From Cristatella mucedo (taxonomy: Eukaryota > Bryozoa > Phylactolaemata > Cristatellidae), in NCBI GenBank assembly GCA_009760855.2, contig WPIO01000131.1, positions 1-64,000 on the forward strand: a DNA stretch of 64,000 nt, read 5' to 3'. The stretch's first letter is position 1; the number at the start of each line of letters is the position of its first letter. Under the pieces are notes generated by a model that made no database searches, was not told the origin of the DNA, and saw nothing but the letters and a program-made list of their open reading frames with translations. Of this stretch, positions 34,210-47,246 are shown piece after piece. A program made the translations under genes and the position numbers.

Positions 34210-36978
34210 GTGCGTGCATTCCTGCGGAGGCTGCGTGCACGGGCGGTTACCGTCATCCGTCGAAGCAGGCCGTTTAGTCTGTCGCTTCTCCCTTAGTGCT
34301 GCTTGAGTTTTTCGTCTGCCTGGCTGGGGCCGGCGACAGGGTGGGCGGGCGGGCCGTGTTTAACCCCCTTACCCGCTTCGCCGCCTCCAGTTCGAAGGTA
34401 AAGTCTTTGCGAGCACGACAAGTGCCGCCAAGAAACAAACCGTTTTTTCCTATCGCTGTTGGCACTTGGACTCGCGGCCGTAGGAAATTTAGTACCAATA
34501 TCGTCCTTGCTCCACCCAGCTCTATGAGTCCTTAGGGCGGCTTCCAGAACCTTTTCGGACGTGCCAGTGTAAGGACAGGGTAGTCCTACGAACGTTATTG
34601 ATAATAATAATATTAATAACACGTTTGTATAGCCCCCTCAGAGAACTTAATCTCGGGGACAAATAGGCGATGACCGGTAAACCTGTGCACGCCTAAAAGC
34701 GCCCGAAACCTGTTGCCTGTGTTCAAGCAGGCCGACCCTTATGGCGGCAGCCGGCAACGATATCCAAGAAAGTGTGCAGAATTGGCGGGAGTTTCCGGCA
34801 CTGCCTGAAACACCTGTTACCTAAAAAGAGATTGTCAAACTGTTGTTACTCAAACAAACTAATAACTAGCAGTGGTGTATATAGATATATATATATAATT
34901 AGTTATTTTAATATTTTAATATATGTATATTTATGTAAATGTATCTAAGCTTTGCGTGGAGAGCTGAGCCTAATACCTTCGCATAGATGTATCAGCTTAT
35001 GTCGGTATCCAAACTCGCTCCATTTCCGCAAGCCCTGGGAGTTTTCTTTTTTTTACCGTCCACGCTCGTTCAAGCTCGCTCTTTCGCGAATAAGAGCTAT
35101 CGGTGCCTCTTGTGGAGAACGTGTAGCCTGAACGCTTTTACTTCGCGACGCCCGTCGTGGCCGTCGTGATATAGCATTGGCCTACGTAAGGGAATTACCC
35201 TCTGTTAAGACCTGGCAGACTATAATTTCTCTTTGCGCCTCAACCACAGCAGGCTTGTTAGGCGCCCCGAACTCGTTCCCACTCAATCCAGTATTGAGCA
35301 CTTTTCCCGACTTTGCATTTGTCGCACACAGCGTTTCGTGCTGCACTCGCTCTAAAGCATTCGGATTTGGCGGACTGCAGCGGCTTGCCGTTTTGGCCCA
35401 TCGCCGTCGAGCTCAACGGCAAATCGTAGGAGGATTTCAGGCCATTAGGCGTTCGCCGGACGGCAAGCGATTACATGGCGGTTTCGCTTGCTTAAACGGC
35501 GATGCGATGTAATAATTATGCGATCCAAAGTTGAGCTCGGCACAGCCCGTTTCTGGTCGATTGGCAGCCGATTGAAGCATTCGGAAAGCAAGCAAGAGCA
35601 ATCGCCTGTATTAGATGAGAACGTTATGTGGACGGCTGGCACACGATGATATTCGTTCGAAGTTTTAGCTCAGCGCCACCGATTGCCGGTCGACTTTCTC
35701 TTAATCTGACTAGAGTTCTGCCGATTGCATGCGACAACTCGTCGCACCAGGCCAAAGGAGAGGGCGGTGACGCAACGAGGTCACCCATGCGACCTCAACT
35801 AGGTTAACCCTTAAAGCGGCGTCAGTCCACGACGTTTCACTGTCAATGCCCAAAGGTGCTAGCTCAGTCACGCCCTTTTCATCGCCCGGACTCCAATTGG
35901 CTACCAGTGGCTACAGCCGCTCTGCAGCAGTAATTGAACTGCAGTTACTGCGACGAAAAGAATCACTCCTTCCCTGCCTGAGCGTCTTAACATTTTCGAG
36001 CTGTATCACTGGGCAATTCTTTCTCAAAGACCGATCCTGCGGAGCTTATAATTCGCCATTTCGTTTCGTTCTTCAGAACGCACTTCCGCCCCCTCCCCTG
36101 AATGCAAGGCTATGGTGGAAAGCTGACACGTTCGAAGCCTCGAGAGCGACTGGTTAGAGCGATTGTTGGTTTCCACAATTGACTCCGTTACTCCGGTGGC
36201 TGGTGAATATAAACAATCGAAACCGTGAGCTCTCCCAAGCTCAGTTTCCCGTTAAAATAGACACTACCAGCGATGAATCGTACCAAAAGATGGCCGACCT
36301 TCGGTGCGTTTGGGACGGCGATAAAACCTCAGCTACGTATCAAGAAAAAGAACTTCGCACTCAAACTAATCCCAATAGCGACCGTTCCTATCAAAGACAC
36401 TGGAACAAACTATACTATAGAAACTTCAAACCATGCTAGTAAGTTACAGTCTGGTTTAAGAGCTAATCACTTAACAAAGTCAGAATTGCTTCAGGTTTTT
36501 AACGACCTACTTATGAAGGCAGACTTAGGTAGAGTATTTCTGCTTGTTGGTTGCTCTTTGATCTTTTGGGAGCTTTAGATGCTATTGATTCCCGAGTCCT
36601 TCTTGAGCGCCTCTCATCTCGCCTGTGCATCACTGGCACGGCATTACAATGGCTCGGATCTTACCTCAGTGGCAGATACCAGAGTATTGATGTGAATGGA
36701 CAAAGATCATCTGAGGAACCTCTTAAATATGGCGTACCTCAGGGATCGGCTTGGTCCCGTTCTTTTCACGGTTTATATTTTCTCCCTCTTGGCTCTGTTT
36801 TTGCCATGCACAATCTTAACTGCCTCACTTGACTGCCTTAACTTAACTTGACTTGACTTAACTGCTACTCAGGTTTGCTCTCGCATAGAAACTCATCGGC
36901 CAGCGCCGCCTAGCAGAGGCTACATATGCCCATTATGGGGTTATGATCTGCGTGAACCGTGTTCCCTTTTCTTGGCAG
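34210..36978 (+). other. G4 intron
   Basis: Same content as the G3 intron, with the L2 relic at 36380-36815. Confidence 0.42.
36380..36815 (+). mobile_element. L2 reverse-transcriptase relic in G4
   Basis: Same relic and same frame (from 36551) as in G3. Confidence 0.8.
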
Positions 36979-37330
36979 GCTCCGCAGGGCCTGCTTCATC
37001 AGCAGCAGCAGCCCCCGCCTTGGCAGGCTCCGCACGGCCGGCTCCAGCAACAGCAGCCCCGGCCCGCCGCCGCCACAGCTGCCGGCGGCAGTGCAGGAAG
37101 AGGAGCCAGTTCCTGCGGCGATGGCTGACGCGGCGGAGGCGGCGGAGTCCGATAACGATGGCTACGTGGCCCCTTGTCCAAGCATGTGCACGACGAGCGA
37201 TGACAGCAGCGGCTTGGGCAGCTCTTCTGACTCGTCGCCGTCGTCTTTGCCGGATTTGAGCTACTGGGATATCAGCGAAGAACAAAGGCGCATATTGAAG
37301 CGGTGCATCAAGAAAGCCAAGCCCAAGTAA
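36979..37330 (+). pseudogene. G4 exon 2 with a 1-base insertion
   Basis: The exon is 352 bases instead of 351. An extra C in a GC-rich run at about 37062-37068 (CGGCCCGCC against CGGCCGCC) shifts the frame, which then ends at 37128. The acidic and basic C-terminal parts are lost, although their codons persist in another frame. A sequencing or assembly error in this GC-rich run is possible. Confidence 0.6.
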
Positions 37331-38547
37331 GCCTCAGCTGCAGCCTGCGGCCGCCGCTCGGGCTTTGCTGCCTCTTGCCACAAACCAGCCAGCCCCCTGC
37401 CCGCCTTTGGAGAGTAGCTCGGCGCCTTAAGCGCCTTCGTCCGGGTGCTGTCAGTCGCGTGCTGCGAACGGAAGTGGCTGCAACGTACGATTCCAAGTAG
37501 CGGGAAGGGAATCGCTGAAAGCTCACAGCCGTACGCATTATGCTAGCTAGCCTCTCAGGCCAGGCTACTTGGAACGATAACTGGCTTGAAATAGTTGCAC
37601 TAACTAGTCTGCCTCGTCGAGGGTTTTGCTAATGCATCGGCATGGAGCTAGGGATTGTCTCTACCACCAACCGCCCTCGAGGTTCCTTGTGCCCTGCCTT
37701 TGAGAAACAGGCAGCCAGCGTGCGAATGCTGACTCGACGTCTATGCCAAACGCATAGGACCGAGTGACGATACGGCGGTAGAGACGAACACGCCTCCACT
37801 GAGCTAACCTTGTGTACCGAAGCTGTCGCTCCGCCGATCTTGCCTAGACTGTGGCAGTAACTTGATTATATTTATTTGCCGACGATACCTCGTCAGCTCT
37901 CCCTTGAAGCTACTTCGCCGACTGCCGTCCCAACTCATCTAAGCTTCTCATTTCTCTCTGTTTCACGAGACTGCCTTAAGTTTGCTACTGCGTGTGCAAC
38001 AGCAGCTTTGGTTCCAGCTGGCTAGGGAAAATCTCAGGGATAATGTGGTTTGCCTAGTGGCTTTGTCAAGCTACATTTGGAGGTGAAGACGTGACGGTGC
38101 TGTGGTCCTTCACACCTGGCGGTGATTTTTTGCTATCTTGAGCGGTTTACTGATTTCCTATTATTAATTCCTCGTTCAGATGTAAAGAAAATTAGGTCTA
38201 CCTCTAAACGTTTCAATTACTCACCGGTAACGTAAGCTGCTTCGAGTTAGCTGCAATAGCACTCTGGATGACCATCCTGACTGATACATTGCAGGAAGCA
38301 TAATTTCATTCAAAGCTAACAGAATGGTTGCCATTCCTACATCGTCGTCATGACACCTGTTCCCTATTTGGAGTTATCGCCTCTTAGGTTGCAGTTAGTG
38401 ATGGTGGTTAGCTGGCAGGTCGCCACGGCCGAACAAGCGCCTTTTCATTTTCCATTATGTAATGAGAGCTGGTGGTTCGGCCGACCTTCTGCTTCTGAAT
38501 TTCGAGCAGCCGCATTGCCTTACTGACGAGCATCAGCTGTAAGCCGG
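37331..38547 (+). other. G4 3' flank
   Basis: As for 20127-21340; no supported gene. Confidence 0.45.
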
Positions 38548-39180
38548 ATAATAATAATAATGATAGTACACTTGATAAAGCCCCGGAAGAGGACTCAATC
38601 TCTTTGTAGGTGCTTTTACTAGCTGCAGAGGAAACACGATCGAATGCTAAATAGCATCGAGCTTTATAAACAGCCTGACTAACATAGCTAGGGGTAAGCT
38701 GGACCGTGTCAGCATGCAAGTGCGATTAGTGGCTGGGTGAACAGTGTCAAAACGTATAAGCATGTAAAGAATGAATCCGAGGGACCCACTAAATGCTTTC
38801 ATAAATAGATGCGGTTTTGTTTCTTATAAATCTTGTCAAGCCAGTGGATATCGTGATGCAAGTCGGCAGTTAACTCAAAACAATGCGGACATACGAACTC
38901 AGTGCAAGGTCTTCAAAGGATTTAAGGTTTGTTCAAGGTATAGTTAAACAGTTAGTTTGCAAAGATCAGGTGCTACGATGCTTAGCCAGCTGGGGGAGTG
39001 CATCTGATAGGTAGGCTAGAGGTAAAGAATAAAAAGACCTAAATGGTGAATGAAAAAACTTGAAGTTGATCCGTTGCTTGACTGGCAGCCATTGCTCGTC
39101 GGAGAAACGTGGTGCTACGTGGCAACTGCGACGTTCGTGCTTGACAAGCCTGAATGCAGAGTTTTGCACCAGCTGTAAGT
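38548..39180 (-). mobile_element. L2 family A 3' end (unit 3)
   Basis: Same as 29846-30480. Confidence 0.8.
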
Positions 39181-39255
39181 TCGCCTGATAGCCCGTGATA
39201 TGCGATTAGCATCAGCCTGACTTCTCGTATTCGTTTGTCTTTATTCAAAATGCAG

Positions 39256-39372
39256 GAATATACCGAACAACCCGACACAAAAGCTGTAGCTGGCGACGAA
39301 GTTGAGGCGGCAGTGGAGAAGCCGGCAGCCGGGTCGTCCGTCCAGTCGACCCGAAGCCGTCGGTGGAGATAA
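39256..39372 (+). CDS. Candidate downstream exon (unit 3)
   Basis: Identical in protein to the unit 2 copy at 30555. Confidence 0.28.
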   Translation, partial: EYTEQPDTKAVAGDEVEAAVEKPAAGSSVQSTRSRRWR

Positions 39373-40354
39373 GATCTCGTTCATGAAGAGCGAGTAACTT
39401 ACAACACTACCTCCATGGCTATCACTGCCCTTAGAACCGTCACGTCCAGTACGAATGGTGACGACTCGAAATCCGTGTGTTCAAACTGTGACTTCTACTG
39501 CGCGTGAACAGAAATAAATCCTTTGTTAGCGAAATAATGTATAATGGATTATTTCGTCTTTTTTATGTTTCCCTTGCTCGTTTCCCAAGTGGTTTTCTCT
39601 GCTATTACCAGTTGACCAGACTGAGGCTATGCCACAGCTCACGTCGACCCTGACCCGTCGGATTGACGGGAAAGCCTGGATTAAATACTGAGAATATTGC
39701 AAAATATCACCCAGTTTCCCTAAAAGCTAAGAACCCTAAAAGCAGCCCTATCCTTTTTTGGTCATTAAACTTGAAAGCGAGTTTCCGGTTCTGCAGAATC
39801 AGACTTGCGCCTAAGTTAATGTTGTGTGAAATCACGTGCCAAACATTAGTTAGTCCGCCGTGAGTCGACGTTCGCCATGTACATGGCGTTCCGTCGTTCT
39901 AGTAATTTAAAAATTGTTCGCTGACTACTCATTTGTCGCACCGTTCTCTATGAGCCCATAAGAAGAGGATAGAGCGGAATAGAACAATATGCAGTGGAAT
40001 GCAATTTACAAAAGAGTAAGTACAGTTCCTTCATTCTCATTGACTCACCTGTCCGAATGCTTAGCATGTGCAAGTAAACATAAACTCCTTTACAGCATAA
40101 GACGTAAGCTTGAGGTCTGATTCATTTTTCGGAATTATAATCATTCATGAATCGAATCCTAGCCGCCGGTTGAATAAAATAGCCGGGCTTTGCAACCTGC
40201 AGAGCTGGTTTAGTTCAGCAGTCAATGCGCTCGCCCACGACTGCTCTGCGGCTGTCCAAGGTTGAGGACAAGCCCTGTAGCATACGTGAAGCGCCTGAAT
40301 AAGAGATTAAGTTCTCTTAGGGCACTATACAAACTAACTGTGACTGTATATAAA

Positions 40355-40359
40355 GTGTG

Positions 40360-40424
<65 letters not shown>
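40355..40424. repeat. TG microsatellite
   Basis: A (GT)n tract of about 70 bases with an internal TATG interruption not present in unit 3. Confidence 0.97.
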
Positions 40425-40908
40425 AACCGGGTTCCAGAGGTCAGAGGCTAATTCCCGCCAAACCTCTCCATACTCCGGCCACGCTGCCGCTCGCCATGCC
40501 GCCGAGCTAGGGTAAGACGAGCGGCCGTCCGGTTAAACCTCTTTATATTAAAGCATTCGCCAACAACAACAGAGCAACTAAACAAGTCTACAGGGAGGGT
40601 CCTATACACAGTACACTACGGGGGCGCAAGACGACGCAGCAAGCGCGATCAAACGTGTTAGTTGGGGTCAGTCGGCTTCTGCAGTCCTGTCGTTGTATCG
40701 ACTCCGAATCCAACAGTACGAGCGTACGCCGTCCAAAATCCGGCTGGCTGAGTAACTGCTGGCCAGTCTGAGTCTACAACTACCACAGTCGTAAGCTTCC
40801 ACCGAAAGACGCCAACACACGAGGGGGGCCCCGAACACGCTACACCGGAAAAGTGGAATAAAAACAAGTCAACAACGGGCAAGCTATCCGGCTCCGCTCG
40901 GGCCTTGG

Positions 40909-41897
40909 GTAATGTAATGTAATGTAATGCAATGTAATGTATTGTAATGTAATGTATCTCCGTCAGTAACTCAACAAAGTCATAAAGACCGTGTGGGTGT
41001 TACGCAGGAGAGTTTTGTATAGCGGACTCACAGCCTAAGCGGCTTTCAGTACGCATTCGGTAGCCAACAAACTTCGTCTCACGCAACAAAGAGAAAGTGG
41101 GAAGCATAGCAGAGTCAGGAGAGCAGTTGAGGTGGTGAGTAGCATAGAAGTGGTGGCTCAGGACCGTTGAAAAAGATGTGCCATAGTCGGCAGTTGGAGA
41201 GTAGTTGTCGTTGCGTAAGAATTGTGGAAGCGAGTTCCACAGTCTACGACCTGCAGAGCTAAAGCTTCTGTCGCCAACTGTCTTTAAGCGGAGGAATGGG
41301 AGAGCTAATTTATTGTCCACTCAGGACCTGAGGGCGCGAACAGGCTGAAACTGATGCAGCAGTTCAGCTAGGTACGAAGGAGGCCAAGCCGTGGCGGGCC
41401 TTGTGGGTCAGCGTAAGAACTTTGCTCTGTATCCTTTGCTCAACCGGCAACCATCCTAGCTCTTCCAGCAAAGGTGACACGTGCTCAAACCGCTGGGACT
41501 TGAAGACCAGCTTTGCAGCCATATTCATAGTCCGCTGTAGTGGCATAATAGCTTTCTTTGGCAGCCCAGCCAAAAGGGAATTACAATAATCAAGCCGAGA
41601 CGGAACTAAAGAGCTAGTTAAATTTTTTACAAGCCACTGTGGGAGACAGCTTCTAATCTTGGATAGGGATCGGATGTGATGGCTTGCTGTAGAGGCAGTC
41701 TTCTGAATGAAGCTTTTGAAATTGAGGCAGCTGTCGAACACGACACCTAGATTACGAGCACGTGGTGAAGGTCGCACAATAGCATCACCTATTAGAACAG
41801 CAAAGCCTTTTAATCCAGCCACACGCTTAGGGTGTCCTATGAGAAGCAGTTCGGTTTTATCGTCATTCCCTTGCGTGCGTGGCAGCATCGCCACGTA
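40909..41897 (-). mobile_element. L2 family B, C-terminal RT and 3' end (unit 4)
   Basis: The frame 41894-41364 is cut by a 1-base insertion near 41381 (GGAGGCCAAG against GGAGCCAAG) in addition to the shared TGA. The (TAATG)n tail is at 40909-40957. Confidence 0.88.
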
Positions 41898-42290
41898 TAG
41901 CCTAAGCAGCTTTCGGTGCGCATTCGGTAGCCAACAGACTTGGTCTCACACACAACAAACAGAAAGTGGGAAGCATAGTGGAGTCAGCACAGCAGTTGGG
42001 GTAGTGAGTAGCATGGAAGTAGCAGCTCAGAAAAAATATTAGTCATAGTCACCAGCAGGAGAGTACTTCTGATTGCACCAGAATCGTGGAAGTGAGGTCC
42101 ATAGTCTAGGACCGGCATGGCTGTAGCTTCTTTCGCCAACGGTCTTTAAGCGAAGGAGTCAAACTGGCAGGAATGAATAAGAGTGTCAGTGCACAGCGGA
42201 GCTTTGCTCGTTGTGTCTGAAGGCACTAATGGGCCTTCCTTTGAGTTTCGCAGGGTTTGGCACGAGTAGCTCACTTAACACCAAGCACAT
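41898..42290 (-). mobile_element. Second L2 family B 3' fragment (unit 4)
   Basis: Same as 16237-16620, with a 2-base CA insertion near 41950. Confidence 0.7.
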
Positions 42291-42661
42291 TGCAATTTAA
42301 TATTATTATTACTATTATTAGCACCCATGCTACTACATCGTTGCTCACCACAGAACGGAAGCTAGTAGCTGGAAGATCAAACAGTGAGTAGTCAACAGCA
42401 GATCAAGAAAACCTCACAGGACGCGAGAAGGATCGTAGAGGCGAACCAAGAACACGATGGGGCTGTAAAATGGAAGGATTAAAAATTAAAAAGTAGAAAT
42501 TTGCTAGTGAGCTACTATGGCTGGTGAGCTATAGTGTAGGATGAGGTACCTGCAAGCAGCTAACAATGAACATTTAAGCGGTACTCTGATCCATCGATGT
42601 TCATATTTTTTGATCACGGTGAAGCTAGAGCACGGTAGTTAAAAGGCAGTTTTTTAATGTC

Positions 42662-42702
42662 ACGTTGGCCTATTGGCTGAAAGGCCATAAAGCCTATAAA
42701 TC
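42662..42702 (+). promoter_or_regulatory. G5 core promoter
   Basis: Inverted CCAAT at about 42671-42675 and TATAAAT at 42695-42701. Confidence 0.55.
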
Positions 42703-42878
42703 AATACAGTCCGTTAGATGATTTATCGACATTCGTAATAAGTCGTGCCTCTGCAGCAGCTGACAATTTTAAAACTAGACAATTGCACGAGTCCGCTCTC
42801 ATTCAGCGCCCAGCGGCAGAAGGCTTCTGACGGTTTTTTGGGACTCGTCCGTTGCAGCACCAGCAGGCAGCCGAGAGT

Positions 42879-42908
42879 ATGGGCGCCAGATCGAGCTCCA
42901 CGTTGAAG
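42879..42908 (+). CDS. G5 exon 1
   Basis: MGARSSSTLK with the intact AAG|GTGCGT donor. Confidence 0.5.
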
Positions 42909-45677
42909 GTGCGTGCATTCCTGCGGAGGCTGCGTGCACGGGCGGTTACCGTCATCCGTCGAAGCAGGCCGTTTAGTCTGTCGCTTCTCCCTTAGTGCTG
43001 CTTGAGTTTTTCGTCTGCCTGGCTGGGGCCGGCGACAGGGTGGGCGGGCGGGCCGTGTTTAACCCCCTTACCCGCTTCGCCGCCTCCAGTTCGAAGGTAA
43101 AGTCTTTGCGAGCACGACAAGTGCCGCCAAGAAACAAACCGTTTTTTTCCTATCGCTGTTGGCACTTGGACTCGCGGCCGTAGGAAATTTAGTACCAATA
43201 TCGTCCTTGCTCCACCCAGCTCTATGAGTCCTTAGGGCGGCTTCCAGAACCTTTTCGGACGTGCCAGTGTAAGGACAGGGTAGTCCTACGAACGTTATTG
43301 ATAATAATAATATTAATAACACGTTTGTATAGCCCCCTCAGAGAACTTAATCTCGGGGACAAATAGGCGATGACCGGTAAACCTGTGCACGCCTAAAAGC
43401 GCCCGAAACCTGTTGCCTGTGTTCAAGCAGGCCGACCCTTATGGCGGCAGCCGGCAACGATATCCAAGAAAGTGTGCAGAATTGGCGGGAGTTTCCGGCA
43501 CTGCCTGAAACACCTGTTACCTAAAAAGAGATTGTCAAACTGTTGTTACTCAAACAAACTAATAACTAGCAGTGGTGTATATAGATATATATATATAATT
43601 AGTTATTTTAATATTTTAATATATGTATATTTATGTAAATGTATCTAAGCTTTGCGTGGAGAGCTGAGCCTAATACCTTCGCATAGATGTATCAGCTTAT
43701 GTCGGTATCCAAACTCGCTCCATTTCCGCAAGCCCTGGGAGTTTCTTTTTTTTACCGTCCACGCTCGTTCAAGCTCGCTCTTTCGCGAATAAGAGCTATC
43801 GGTGCCTCTTGTGGAGAACGTGTAGCCTGAACGCTTTTACTTCGCGACGCCCGTCGTGGCCGTCGTGATATAGCATTGGCCTACGTAAGGGAATTACCCT
43901 CTGTTAAGACCTGGCAGACTATAATTTCTCTTTGCGCCTCAACCACAGCAGGCTTGTTAGGCGCCCCGAACTCGTTCCCACTCAATCCAGTATTGAGCAC
44001 TTTTCCCGACTTTGCATTTGTCGCACACAGCGTTTCGTGCTGCACTCGCTCTAAAGCATTCGGATTTGGCGGACTGCAGCGGCTTGCCGTTTTGGCCCAT
44101 CGCCGTCGAGCTCAACGGCAAATCGTAGGAGGATTTCAGGCCATTAGGCGTTCGCCGGACGGCAAGCGATTACATGGCGGTTTCGCTTGCTTAAACGGCG
44201 ATGCGATGTAATAATTATGCGATCCAAAGTTGAGCTCGGCACAGCCCGTTTCTGGTCGATTGGCAGCCGATTGAAGCATTCGGAAAGCAAGCAAGAGCAA
44301 TCGCCTGTATTAGATGAGAACGTTATGTGGACGGCTGGCACACGATGATATTCGTTCGAAGTTTTAGCTCAGCGCCACCGATTGCCGGTCGACTTTCTCT
44401 TAATCTGACTAGAGTTCTGCCGATTGCATGCGACAACTCGTCGCACCAGGCCAAAGGAGAGGGCGGTGACGCAACGAGGTCACCCATGCGACCTCAACTA
44501 GGTTAACCCTTAAAGCGGCGTCAGTCCACGACGTTTCACTGTCAATGCCCAAAGGTGCTAGCTCAGTCACGCCCTTTTCATCGCCCGGACTCCAATTGGC
44601 TACCAGTGGCTACAGCCGCTCTGCAGCAGTAATTGAACTGCAGTTACTGCGACGAAAAGAATCACTCCTTCCCTGCCTGAGCGTCTTAACATTTTCGAGC
44701 TGTATCACTGGGCAATTCTTTCTCAAAGACCGATCCTGCGGAGCTTATAATTCGCCATTTCGTTTCGTTCTTCAGAACGCACTTCCGCCCCCTCCCCTGA
44801 ATGCAAGGCTATGGTGGAAAGCTGACACGTTCGAAGCCTCGAGAGCGACTGGTTAGAGCGATTGTTGGTTTCCACAATTGACTCCGTTACTCCGGTGGCT
44901 GGTGAATATAAACAATCGAAACCGTGAGCTCTCCCAAGCTCAGTTTCCCGTTAAAATAGACACTACCAGCGATGAATCGTACCAAAAGATGGCCGACCTT
45001 CGGTGCGTTTGGGACGGCGATAAAACCTCAGCTACGTATCAAGAAAAAGAACTTCGCACTCAAACTAATCCCAATAGCGACCGTTCCTATCAAAGACACT
45101 GGAACAAACTATACTATAGAAACTTCAAACCATGCTAGTAAGTTACAGTCTGGTTTAAGAGCTAATCACTTAACAAAGTCAGAATTGCTTCAGGTTTTTA
45201 ACGACCTACTTATGAAGGCAGACTTAGGTAGAGTATTTCTGCTTGTTGGTTGCTCTTTGATCTTTTGGGAGCTTTAGATGCTATTGATTCCCGAGTCCTT
45301 CTTGAGCGCCTCTCATCTCGCCTGTGCATCACTGGCACGGCATTACAATGGCTCGGATCTTACCTCAGTGGCAGATACCAGAGTATTGATGTGAATGGAC
45401 AAAGATCATCTGAGGAACCTCTTAAATATGGCGTACCTCAGGGATCGGCTTGGTCCCGTTCTTTTCACGGTTTATATTTTCTCCCTCTTGGCTCTGTTTT
45501 TGCCATGCACAATCTTAACTGCCTCACTTGACTGCCTTAACTTAACTTGACTTGACTTAACTGCTACTCAGGTTTGCTCTCGCATAGAAACTCATCGGCC
45601 AGCGCCGCCTAGCAGAGGCTACATATGCCCATTATGGGGTTATGATCTGCGTGAACCGTGTTCCCTTTTCTTGGCAG
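42909..45677 (+). other. G5 intron
   Basis: Same content as the G3 and G4 introns, with the L2 relic at 45079-45514. Confidence 0.42.
45079..45514 (+). mobile_element. L2 reverse-transcriptase relic in G5
   Basis: Same relic and frame (from 45250) as in G3. Confidence 0.8.
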
Positions 45678-46028
45678 GCTCCGCAGGGCCTGCTTCATCA
45701 GCAGCAGCAGCCCCCGCCTTGGCAGGCTCCGCACGGCCGGCTCCAGCAACAGCAGCCCCGGCCGCCGCCGCCACAGCTGCCGGCGGCAGTGCAGGAAGAG
45801 GAGCCAGTTCCTGCGGCGATGGCTGACGCGGCGGAGGCGGCGGAGTCCGATAACGATGGCTACGTGGCCCCTTGTCCAAGCATGTGCACGACGAGCGATG
45901 ACAGCAGCGGCTTGGGCAGCTCTTCTGACTCGTCGCCGTCGTCTTTGCCGGATTTGAGCTACTGGGATATCAGCGAAGAACAAAGGCGCATATTGAAGCG
46001 GTGCATCAAGAAAGCCAAGCCCAAGTAA
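45678..46028 (+). CDS. G5 exon 2, acidic Ser-rich protein
   Basis: 116 codons plus stop, same protein as G3 exon 2, with all splice signals intact. G3 and G5 are thus the two fully intact inner copies. Confidence 0.62.
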   Translation, partial: APQGLLHQQQQPPPWQAPHGRLQQQQPRPPPPQLPAAVQEEEPVPAAMADAAEAAESDNDGYVAPCPSMCTTSDDSSGLGSSSDSSPSSLPDLSYWDISEEQRRILKRCIKKAKPK

Positions 46029-47246
46029 GCCTCAGCTGCAGCCTGCGGCCGCCGCTCGGGCTTTGCTGCCTCTTGCCACAAACCAGCCAGCCCCCTGCCC
46101 GCCTTTGGAGAGTAGCTCGGCGCCTTAAGCGCCTTCGTCCGGGTGCTGTCAGTCGCGTGCTGCGAACGGAAGTGGCTGCAACGTACGATTCCAAGTAGCG
46201 GGAAGGGAATCGCTGAAAGCTCACAGCCGTACGCATTATGCTAGCTAGCCTCTCAGGCCAGGCTACTTGGAACGATAACTGGCTTGAAATAGTTGCACTA
46301 ACTAGTCTGCCTCGTCGAGGGTTTTGCTAATGCATCGGCATGGAGCTAGGGATTGTCTCTACCACCAACCGCCCTCGAGGTTCCTTGTGCCCTGCCTTTG
46401 AGAAACAGGCAGCCAGCGTGCGAATGCTGACTCGACGTCTATGCCAAACGCATAGGACCGAGTGACGATACGGCGGTAGAGACGAACACGCCTCCACTGA
46501 GCTAACCTTGTGTACCGAAGCTGTCGCTCCGCCGATCTTGCCTAGACTGTGGCAGTAACTTGATTATATTTATTTGCCGACGATACCTCGTCAGCTCTCC
46601 CTTGAAGCTACTTCGCCGACTGCCGTCCCAACTCATCTAAGCTTCTCATTTCTCTCTGTTTCACGAGACTGCCTTAAGTTTGCTACTGCGTGTGCAACAG
46701 CAGCTTTGGTTCCAGCTGGCTAGGGAAAATCTCAGGGATAATGTGGTTTGCCTAGTGGCTTTGTCAAGCTACATTTGGAGGTGAAGACGTGACGGTGCTG
46801 TGGTCCTTCACACCTGGCGGTGATTTTTTGCTATCTTGAGCGGTTTACTGATTTCCTATTATTAATTCCTCGTTCAGATGTAAAGAAAATTAGGTCTACC
46901 TCTAAACGTTTCAATTACTCACCGGTAACGTAAGCTGCTTCGAGTTAGCTGCAATAGCACTCTGGATGACCATCCTGACTGATACATTGCCGGAAGCATA
47001 ATTTCATTCAAAGCTAACAGAATGGTTGCCATTCCTACGTCGTCGTCACGACACCTGTTCCCTATTTGGAGTTATCGCCTCTTAGGTTGCAGTTAGTGGT
47101 GGTGGTTAGCTTGCAGGTCGCCACGGCCGAACAAGCGCCTTTTCATTTTCCATTATGTAATGAGAGCTGGTGGTTCGGCCGACCTTGTGCTTCTGATTTT
47201 CGAGCAGCCGCATTGCCTTACTGACGAGCATCAGCTGTAAGCCGGA
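46029..47246 (+). other. G5 3' flank
   Basis: As for 20127-21340. The change from unit type b to type a falls inside this segment, between about 46870 and 47000. Confidence 0.45.

Larger units (their letters stand above)
30689..39389 (+). repeat. Array unit 3 (8701 bp), contains G4
   Basis: Nearly identical to the following unit; visible differences are mostly single bases and homopolymer or microsatellite lengths. Confidence 0.95.
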
